From Chlamydiota bacterium (GTDB taxonomy: Bacteria > Auribacterota > UBA3054 > B51-G9): a stretch of DNA of 6,169 nucleotides. The translations under genes and the position numbers were made by a program. Of the stretch, positions 1-4,339 are shown one piece after another (within the stretch, counting starts at the first letter, position 1; each line of letters begins with the position of its first letter). The stretch is from NCBI GenBank assembly GCA_030596365.1, contig JAUVKG010000177.1:1-6169 (forward strand). The letters run 5' to 3'. The notes under the pieces are model-generated. The model was given only the letters and a program-made list of their open reading frames with translations, was not told the DNA's origin and ran no database searches.

Positions 1-128
1 AATCCATCAATCCATCAATCCATCAATCCATCAATCCATCAATCCATCAATCCATCAATCCATCAATCCATCAATCCATCAATCCATCAATCCATCATTC
101 CATCATTCCAATAATCCATCAATCCATA
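1..128. repeat. 8-bp tandem array (AATCCATC)n, runs off the left edge
   Basis: Sixteen consecutive 8-bp units fill this stretch. The first twelve (1-96) are perfect AATCCATC. The last four are degenerate: ATTCCATC, ATTCCAAT, AATCCATC and AATCCATA. Decay at the dapB-proximal edge and perfect copies towards the window edge suggest the array continues leftwards and that its interior is homogenised. It lies 15 bp beyond the dapB stop codon. The unit length is not a multiple of three and no gene is associated with it. Read on the minus strand and rotated, the unit is TGGATTGA, one base from the unit of the array at 1011-1042. Confidence 0.97.
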
Positions 129-143
129 AGCTGGAAGCTTATG
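125..143 (-). terminator. perfect hairpin abutting the dapB stop codon, possible terminator
   Basis: CATAAGCT at 125-132 and AGCTTATG at 136-143 form a perfect 8-bp stem around a 3-nt loop. The hairpin begins directly after the dapB stop codon (144-146, minus strand). The position suits transcription termination or 3'-end protection of the dapB message. On the minus strand the following bases are GATTGATG rather than a U-tract, and the stem is AT-rich, so it is not a canonical intrinsic terminator. The structure is seen directly; the function is inferred. Confidence 0.4.
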
Positions 144-944
144 TTACTCTATTCCAAGCACATCCTTCATCGTATAAATTCCCGGCTCTTTACCTGCAAG
201 AAACTGTGCCGCGCGTAATGCCCCTTTTGCAAATGTGTCTCTGCTGCTCGCTTTGTGTGTCAACTCAATTCTTTCGCCGTCGGCGGCAAAAACAACTGTG
301 TGATCACCAACAACATCTCCGCCGCGTAACGAGTGAACAGCTATTTCGCCTTTAGGTCGCGTGCCGGTATCTCCTTCTCGTCCGTAGATTCTTTTTTTTT
401 CATATTCCAAGCCGCGTGCTTCTTCCACAAGTTCAACCAATCTAACTGCTGTACCACTTGGTGCGTCTTTTTTATGGTGGTGATGCATTTCAATTATTTC
501 GATGTCATAATTTTCGTCAAGTATTTTTGCTGATTTTTTTGCGAGAGCAAAAAGCAGATTCACACCAACGCTAAAATTTGGAGCGTGAATTATCGGAATA
601 TTTTTTGATGTGATTTCGATGGCAGATTTTCCCTGGTCATCAACTGCTGTAGTTCCAAACACTGCACAAACCTTTTCTTTTTCATAAATTTTCAGTCGAT
701 CTGTAATTCCATCAGCGAGAGCAAAATCAATGACTACATCCGCTCCGGCACAAGCCGATTCTAAATCATCAGTGATTAAAATATTGTTTTTCTCAATGCC
801 GGAGGCAATACCGGAATCCTTTCCGATAAGCAAACATTGAGGAACGTCTACCGCGCCGGCAACATTAAGATTTTCCGCTTCAGCCGCACAGGCGATAAGT
901 CTTTTCCCCATTCTGCCTGCCGCGCCGCAAATACAAATATTCAT
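144..944 (-). CDS. dapB: 4-hydroxy-tetrahydrodipicolinate reductase DapB
   Basis: Cytoplasmic NAD(P)H-dependent enzyme of the diaminopimelate/lysine pathway. It reduces 4-hydroxy-tetrahydrodipicolinate to tetrahydrodipicolinate, feeding lysine and peptidoglycan synthesis. The 266-residue product matches the usual family length. The N-terminal Rossmann domain carries the dinucleotide loop GAAGRMG (7-13) and an FGTTA segment (about 96-100). The C-terminal domain carries APNFSVGVNL (121-130) and the active-site signature EMHHHHKKDAPSGTA (152-166). By alignment with the E. coli enzyme, H154/H155 and K158 correspond to the catalytic His pair and Lys; the usual HHRHK reads HHHHK here. The segment GEIAVHSLRGGDVVGDH (199-215) is also typical. 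The ATG start gives the glycine-rich loop its usual distance from the N-terminus. There is no recognisable Shine-Dalgarno sequence; the upstream bases are AT-rich. The coding strand has an A9 run (392-400). It is downstream of and co-directional with the heptosyltransferase gene, 101 bp away. Confidence 0.97.
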   Translation of the reverse strand: MNICICGAAGRMGKRLIACAAEAENLNVAGAVDVPQCLLIGKDSGIASGIEKNNILITDDLESACAGADVVIDFALADGITDRLKIYEKEKVCAVFGTTAVDDQGKSAIEITSKNIPIIHAPNFSVGVNLLFALAKKSAKILDENYDIEIIEMHHHHKKDAPSGTAVRLVELVEEARGLEYEKKRIYGREGDTGTRPKGEIAVHSLRGGDVVGDHTVVFAADGERIELTHKASSRDTFAKGALRAAQFLAGKEPGIYTMKDVLGIE

Positions 945-955
945 TTTAATTGGAT

Positions 956-983
956 AATTTAGTAATTAATTAATTTAGTAATT
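956..983. repeat. 12-bp direct repeat in the dapB upstream region
   Basis: AATTTAGTAATT occurs at 956-967 and again at 972-983, separated by AATT. The repeat sits in a very AT-rich stretch 12-39 bp upstream of the dapB start codon. It could be the remnant of another short tandem array, an AT-rich promoter segment, or a binding site. Nothing in the sequence decides between these. Confidence 0.6.
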
Positions 984-1010
984 TTCCTAACGAAGAAACG
1001 CTTTGCATTC

Positions 1011-1082
1011 ATTCATCAATTCATCAATTCATCAATTCATCAATTCTACAATTCTGCAATTCTACAATTCTGCAATTCTTCC
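1011..1082. repeat. 8-bp tandem array overlapping the 3' end of the heptosyltransferase gene
   Basis: Eight full units plus one degenerate unit are present in two blocks. Four copies of ATTCATCA (1011-1042) are followed by ATTCTACA, ATTCTGCA, ATTCTACA, ATTCTGCA (1043-1074) and a decayed ATTCTTCC (1075-1082). The heptosyltransferase stop codon (1046-1048) lies inside the fifth unit, so the second block is coding and the first is intergenic. The alternating A/G position (TAC/TGC) resembles the TGGATRC variation of the array at 2577-2747. Confidence 0.95.
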
Positions 1083-2098
1083 ATTATTTTCTCCACTACA
1101 ATTTCCGGTGAAATATCCGCCATGCAAATCTCCCCATCAGGACATTTTCTTTTGTAACATGGCGCACATTTTCTGTCGATTACAATCACATTTTTTTGTT
1201 GATTGTAAGGACCATGTCTTACAGGATTTGTAGGTCCCATCAACGCAACAATTTTTGCACCTACTGATGCAGCACAGTGCATTGGACCGGTATCTGTTGT
1301 CAAAACAGCTTTGCTTTCCCGACAAAGCGCGAACAATTCACCAAGTGAAATTTTTCCTGCGAGAGAAACAATAGCGGATTCACCACAACCATTTTCAACA
1401 GCATAATGCATCACTTTTTCAGCTAGATGAATTTCATTTCGAGAGCCGGTAAGGAAAATTTTCAAACCTGTTTTTTTGTAAATAATTGCCGCTGCTTTAC
1501 CGAAAAATTCAACAGGCCAACTTTTAGTTTCCCATCTCGATCCAACAACAAAAACGAGAAAATCATTGTTAATAAGTTTATACTTCCATTTCAAGTCAGC
1601 GGTTTTCTCTTCCAAGCCAAACCATTTCCATTCAGCAATGGGATTTTCATCACCTAATTTTTTTAATGTTTCTAAACAACAATCAACTGAATGCGTTTCG
1701 TTCCGCTTAACGTCAACTTTTACATTGTAAAAAAGATGGGCCAATTCACGAGCGTCAGAAAAACCAACCCGAACAGGCGCACGGGTAACAAATGTAAACC
1801 AACCGCTTCTAATCAATCCTTGAAGATCAATAACAATATCATAATGTTTTTTTTTCAGTTCAAGGGAAATTTTTGAAACATTAGCAATTCCTGAAAAAAC
1901 AGAACGGATATTCCGCCATGCTCCACGCTCAAATCTGATAACCTTGTCCACTCCTGCCAATTCTACCAATTCAGCGTATTCAGAATTAACGAACCAGTGT
2001 ATTTCGCAATCAGGAAAAAGTTTCCTTAATCGCGGAACGATAACGAGTCCGTTAACTACGTCGCCAAGAGCGCTGGGCTTTATAACAAGGATTTTCAT
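1046..2098 (-). CDS. GT9-family lipopolysaccharide heptosyltransferase (WaaC/WaaF-like)
   Basis: Glycosyltransferase family 9 protein, predicted to transfer heptose from an ADP-heptose donor onto the lipid A-Kdo inner core at the cytoplasmic face of the inner membrane. The 350-residue chain has two Rossmann-like lobes. Visible motifs are IKPSALGDVVNGL (6-18), DLQGLIRSG (91-99), GSRWETKSWP (186-195), the family signature TTDTGPMHCAASVG (267-280) and MGPTNPVRHGP (287-297). A Cys cluster (C311, C314, C319, C325) near the C-terminus is seen in many relatives. The segment ARELAHLFYN (116-125) resembles heptosyltransferase I (WaaC) more than WaaF, but I would not fix the acceptor. I chose the ATG at 2098 because family members begin MKILVIKP. 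An in-frame GTG at 2119 would add seven atypical residues. Neither start has a clear Shine-Dalgarno sequence. The last nine residues (LQNCRIAEL) are encoded by an 8-bp tandem array. An A9 run lies at 1847-1855. Confidence 0.93.
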   Translation of the reverse strand: MKILVIKPSALGDVVNGLVIVPRLRKLFPDCEIHWFVNSEYAELVELAGVDKVIRFERGAWRNIRSVFSGIANVSKISLELKKKHYDIVIDLQGLIRSGWFTFVTRAPVRVGFSDARELAHLFYNVKVDVKRNETHSVDCCLETLKKLGDENPIAEWKWFGLEEKTADLKWKYKLINNDFLVFVVGSRWETKSWPVEFFGKAAAIIYKKTGLKIFLTGSRNEIHLAEKVMHYAVENGCGESAIVSLAGKISLGELFALCRESKAVLTTDTGPMHCAASVGAKIVALMGPTNPVRHGPYNQQKNVIVIDRKCAPCYKRKCPDGEICMADISPEIVVEKIMEELQNCRIAEL

Positions 2099-2131
2099 AC
2101 TAACATCTGAATCTGACACCCTGATTAGTGG

Positions 2132-2242
2132 TTACTCGAAAAGGCATTTTGTTAGAATCATTTCTTAAATTCCCCTCCTGTTTTAGGAGGGGTGGACGCA
2201 AAGCGGACGGGGTGTTTTTTTTGTCGCCCACTTTTCGAGCAA
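2132..2242. mobile_element. possible MITE-like segment with 12-bp imperfect terminal inverted repeats
   Basis: TTACTCGAAAAG at 2132-2143 and CTTTTCGAGCAA at 2231-2242 are inverted repeats matching at 11 of 12 positions, with a 9-bp perfect core (CTCGAAAAG). They bracket a 111-bp gene-free segment containing a GC-rich palindrome (2172-2214) and a T8 tract (2215-2222). I see no target-site duplication at the ends and no transposase. It may be a small non-autonomous element or simply a chance inverted repeat. It fills most of the 153-bp gap between the nfu-like gene and the heptosyltransferase gene. Confidence 0.35.
2172..2214. repeat. REP-like palindromic element, copy 1
   Basis: An 8-bp perfect stem CCCCTCCT/AGGAGGGG (2172-2179 and 2185-2192) has a 5-nt loop. 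It is followed by a small CGC-AAA-GCG hairpin (2197-2205) and a GGGGTG tail (2209-2214). A second copy with the same architecture lies at 2758-2797. Dispersed two-hairpin palindromes of this kind are typical of REP elements, which in other bacteria are mobilised by TnpA_REP (RAYT) Y1 transposases; no such gene is in this window. On the minus strand the hairpin could also slow transcription leaving the nfu-like gene, but it is not followed by a U-tract on that strand. Confidence 0.75.
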
Positions 2243-2251
2243 GCCATATTA

Positions 2252-2476
2252 TTAAACAGCTTCAATGTCAGTAATTTCGGGAATATCAGCTCTTAATGTT
2301 TCAAGCACAAAACCTTTAAGCGTGATTAATGCTCCGGGACAACCACCGCAAGCTCCTTTCAATTTTACAAGAACAACATTATCGTCTCTTACGTCCACGA
2401 GTTCGCAAGATCCGCCGTGAGTTCCGAGTGCCGGATTAATTTTTTCATCTATAATTTTCTGTACTTTTTCTTTCAT
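2252..2476 (-). CDS. NifU C-terminal-domain (Nfu-type) Fe-S cluster scaffold protein
   Basis: A 74-residue stand-alone Nfu domain, predicted to bind a [4Fe-4S] cluster at a homodimer interface and deliver it to cytoplasmic apo-proteins. The diagnostic CxxC lies in GACGGCPGALITLKGFV (41-57; C43 and C46), followed by a C-terminal ETLRADIPEITDIEAV helix/strand. The N-terminal helix leads to NPALGTHGGSCEL (14-26), equivalent to the family's PxLxxDGGD segment with His in place of the first Asp. An extra Cys (C24) is present. The length is that of a minimal single-domain Nfu, without the NifU N-terminal IscU-like domain or an A-type carrier fusion. The ATG start is supported by AGGA with an 8-nt spacer, the only clear Shine-Dalgarno sequence in the window. 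It is the first of three co-directional minus-strand genes. The next start is 153 bp away across a repeat, so co-transcription is uncertain. Confidence 0.93.
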   Translation of the reverse strand: MKEKVQKIIDEKINPALGTHGGSCELVDVRDDNVVLVKLKGACGGCPGALITLKGFVLETLRADIPEITDIEAV

Positions 2477-2484
2477 AGCTTGAT

Positions 2485-2488
2485 TCCT
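2485..2488 (-). promoter_or_regulatory. Shine-Dalgarno AGGA of the nfu-like gene
   Basis: AGGA on the minus strand lies 8 nt before the ATG at 2476. It is the only gene here with a recognisable Shine-Dalgarno sequence at normal spacing, and it fixes the nfu start. Confidence 0.65.
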
Positions 2489-2505
2489 ATGTGTAATATG
2501 TTATA

Positions 2506-2535
2506 ATAATAATGTATATTTATTGTATCAGACAA
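2506..2535 (-). promoter_or_regulatory. candidate sigma70-type promoter for the nfu-like gene
   Basis: On the minus strand, TTGTCT (2535-2530) is followed after 18 bp by TATTAT (2511-2506), about 30 bp before the nfu start codon. Position and AT-richness fit a housekeeping promoter. The match is imperfect, and several overlapping AT-rich hexamers could serve as a -10 element equally well. Confidence 0.3.
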
Positions 2536-2576
2536 CGGCTATTTTTGCAATAGAATTATATTTCGACGCTTGACGT

Positions 2577-2747
2577 TGGATGCTGGATACTGGATGCTGG
2601 ATACTGGATGCTGGATGCTGGATACTGGATGCTGGATGCTGGATGCTGGATACTGGATGCTGGATACTGGATGCTGGATGCTGGATACTGAATGCTGGAT
2701 ACTGGATGCTGGATACTGGATACTGGATACTGGATGCTGGATGCTGG
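2577..2747. repeat. 7-bp minisatellite (TGGATRC)x24
   Basis: Twenty-four contiguous TGGATRC units plus a partial TGG. All units but one differ only at the R position (G or A); unit 17 is TGAATGC. The order of R bases is GAGAGGAGG-GAGAGGAGA-GAAAGG. Units 1-9 (2577-2639) and 10-18 (2640-2702) are therefore a 63-bp duplication with two differences. A 7-bp unit without in-frame stops keeps reading frames open on both strands (Ser-Ser-Ile-Gln-Tyr/His-Pro-Ala on minus; Trp-Met-Leu-Asp-Thr-Gly-Cys on plus). These are by-products of the repeat, not evidence of a gene. The array occupies the space between the divergent nfu-like and cysS genes. Together with the palindromes after it, it makes up most of the 383-bp gene-free stretch 2477-2859. 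Confidence 0.97.
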
Positions 2748-2757
2748 TTTTTAAACT

Positions 2758-2797
2758 CCCCTCCTTTACTAAGGAGGGGTGCCCAAAGGGCGGGGTG
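2758..2797. repeat. REP-like palindromic element, copy 2
   Basis: A 9-bp perfect stem CCCCTCCTT/AAGGAGGGG (2758-2766 and 2771-2779) with a TACT loop is followed by GCCC-AAA-GGGC (2781-2791) and GGGGTG (2792-2797). The architecture matches copy 1 at 2172-2214. The small second stem has changed sequence (CGC/GCG to GCCC/GGGC) but stays self-complementary. It begins 11 bp after the minisatellite ends. A tandem TTTGACC duplication (2798-2811) follows directly. Confidence 0.75.
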
Positions 2798-2815
2798 TTT
2801 GACCTTTGACCTGAA

Positions 2816-2841
2816 TAGGGCAACCACAAGGGATGCCCCTA
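2816..2841. repeat. second REP-like palindrome (GGGCA...TGCCC) upstream of cysS
   Basis: GGGCA (2818-2822) and TGCCC (2834-2838) pair around an 11-nt interior that can itself form CC-ACAA-GG. The outer TAG/CTA extends the pairing with one bulged C. Its sequence is unrelated to the CCCCTCC family beside it. Similar GGGCAACCACAAGGG-type palindromes are, from memory, dispersed intergenic repeats in several phyla; I could not check this. It ends 18 bp before the cysS start, so it would lie in or near the cysS leader. Confidence 0.55.
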
Positions 2842-2859
2842 CTGACTTATTAAAACCTT

Positions 2860-4254
2860 ATGATGCTTTTTACTAATACTCAAACTCGAAAAAAAGAAGA
2901 ATTTATCCCTTTGAATAAACAAAATGTCTCCATGTACACTTGTGGGCCAACGGTTTACAATTTCGCGCATATCGGAAATTTTCGCGCGAATGTCACCTAC
3001 GACCTAGTAAAACGATGGCTGAAATTTCGCGGTTTCGATGTTAAACATGTTATGAACATAACTGATGTTGACGATAAAACTATTCGTGATTCTATTACAG
3101 AAGGGATAACTCTAAAACAATTGACAGATAAATATACCAACGCGTTTATGGACGATTGCAAAACGCTGCGCGTGATCGCACCAGACGTTTACCCTCGTGC
3201 AACAGAAAATATCCCTCAGATGATAAATCTTGTGAGCGAACTTATTGACAAAGGTTTCGCATACAAAGCCGCTGACAACTGCGTTTATTTTTCAATTTCA
3301 AAATTTAAAGATTACGGAAAATTATCACACCTTAATCTGAGCGAACTAAAACAAGGCAAACGTGTTGCTAATGATGAATACGACAAAGAAAACGTTTCTG
3401 ATTTCGCTCTATGGAAGGCATGGTCAGAAAATGACGGCAACGTTAAATGGGATAGCCCTTGGGGACCAGGACGACCGGGATGGCATCTCGAATGCTCGGT
3501 TATGGCACGTGAATTTCTTGATGACACAATTGATATCCATATGGGTGGCGAAGATTTGATTTTTCCACATCACGAAAACGAAATCGCTCAAAGCGAAGCT
3601 GCAACCGGTAAAACTTTTGTTGAATATTGGATCCATAACGCATACCTTCTTGTCGAAGGAAAAAAAATGTCGAAATCTCTCGGAAATTTCTTTACCGCTC
3701 GTGATCTCATTGATAAAGGATGGACAGGTAGAGAAATAAGATATGTCTTGCTTTCATCTCATTATCGCCAACAATTGAATTTTACTTTCGATGGACTACA
3801 CGCGGCTCGCAGCGCGCTGCAGCGACTTGATGATTTACGCGAAAAACTTTCCTCCGCTGCCGGTGAAGGCGAAGCAGAAGCTGAAATAACTACTGCTGTC
3901 AACTCTGCAAAAGAAAAATGGATTGCTTCACTCGACGATGATTTGAATATGAGTCCGGCACTTGCGGCATTGTTTGATTTAGTACGCGAAGCAAATAAAT
4001 TTATTGAGTCCGGCAAGATGAACAAAAGCAGTGCAGAAATTGTTTTGGGGTTTTTGGATGAAACAGATGAAATTCTTGATGTAAAAAAAGATGACAATGA
4101 AATCCCGGAAGAAATTATTGTTCTAGCCGAAGAAAGAGCCGTGGCGCGAAAAGAAAAAAACTGGTCACGAGCTGACGAAATCAGAAACATTTTAAAAGAA
4201 AAAGGCTATACTGTCGAAGACACACCTGAAGGACCAAGAGCGAAGAAGTTATAA
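2860..4254 (+). CDS. cysS: cysteinyl-tRNA synthetase CysS
   Basis: Cytoplasmic class I aminoacyl-tRNA synthetase charging tRNA-Cys with cysteine. At 464 residues it is close to the usual bacterial length (461 in E. coli). The Rossmann catalytic fold shows TCGPTVYNFAHIGNFR (27-42) with the HIGH-type motif HIGN (37-40). The second signature GKKMSKSLGN (267-276) contains KMSKS (269-273). The four zinc ligands that discriminate cysteine are in place: C28, C212, H237 and E241 (within FPHHENEIAQ). A CP insertion and the C-terminal helical anticodon-binding region follow, ending in a typical KEKGYTVEDTPEGPR tail. I used the first ATG (2860). A second in-frame ATG directly follows (2863), and no Shine-Dalgarno sequence favours either. 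The upstream region is entirely repeats, and I find no convincing promoter or T-box leader. The next plus-strand gene follows after 85 bp. Confidence 0.98.
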   Translation: MMLFTNTQTRKKEEFIPLNKQNVSMYTCGPTVYNFAHIGNFRANVTYDLVKRWLKFRGFDVKHVMNITDVDDKTIRDSITEGITLKQLTDKYTNAFMDDCKTLRVIAPDVYPRATENIPQMINLVSELIDKGFAYKAADNCVYFSISKFKDYGKLSHLNLSELKQGKRVANDEYDKENVSDFALWKAWSENDGNVKWDSPWGPGRPGWHLECSVMAREFLDDTIDIHMGGEDLIFPHHENEIAQSEAATGKTFVEYWIHNAYLLVEGKKMSKSLGNFFTARDLIDKGWTGREIRYVLLSSHYRQQLNFTFDGLHAARSALQRLDDLREKLSSAAGEGEAEAEITTAVNSAKEKWIASLDDDLNMSPALAALFDLVREANKFIESGKMNKSSAEIVLGFLDETDEILDVKKDDNEIPEEIIVLAEERAVARKEKNWSRADEIRNILKEKGYTVEDTPEGPRAKKL

Positions 4255-4339
4255 TTGTCAGGTTGATAAACAACTCACTTCGCACAGGTATACGCCGGGT
4301 TAAAAAGATCAGTGAGATACTCTTTTGGTAAAACTTATT

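Noticed and set aside
1..128. CRISPR array
   Set aside because: Units are 8 bp and contiguous, with no spacers. The same holds for the arrays at 1011-1082 and 2577-2747. No cas gene is present.
1003..1233. 76-codon plus-strand frame starting in the 8-bp array
   Set aside because: Its N-terminal half is translated repeat (Ile-Asn-Ser-type) and the rest is antisense to the heptosyltransferase gene.
2099..2119. GTG start at 2119 for the heptosyltransferase
   Set aside because: It adds seven residues before the conserved MKILVIKP family start, and no ribosome binding site supports it.
2172..2222. Intrinsic terminator on the plus strand (GC-rich hairpin then T8)
   Set aside because: There is no plus-strand gene upstream to terminate, about 22 bases separate the main stem from the T-run, and the same hairpin recurs at 2758 without a T8 run. 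A dispersed repeat explains it better.
2798..2859. Sigma70 promoter for cysS using TTGACC at 2799 or 2806
   Set aside because: At 16-18 bp spacing neither has a plausible -10 hexamer. The TTATTAA near 2847 is too close to the start codon and too far from these -35 candidates.
2528..2876. Open reading frames of about 80-99 codons on both strands across the 7-bp array
   Set aside because: They are open only because the TGGATRC repeat has no stop codon in several frames. The translations are pure seven-residue repeats, frames are open on both strands at once, and they have no domain, signal or ribosome binding site.
3762..4190. 142-codon minus-strand frame inside cysS
   Set aside because: It is fully antisense to the well-supported cysS C-terminal region. 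The Ser/Phe-rich composition is the mirror of Lys/Glu-rich coding, and no motif is visible.
4325..4339. TTG start at 4325 for the metalloprotease
   Set aside because: The ATG at 4340 gives a normal signal peptide (MKNC then a hydrophobic core), and no Shine-Dalgarno sequence favours the TTG.
4255..4339. Terminator or riboswitch between cysS and the protease gene
   Set aside because: Only weak pairings are present (GTTG/CAAC at 4262-4274, CTCACT/AGTGAG at 4274-4316), with no T-run and no recognisable riboswitch core.
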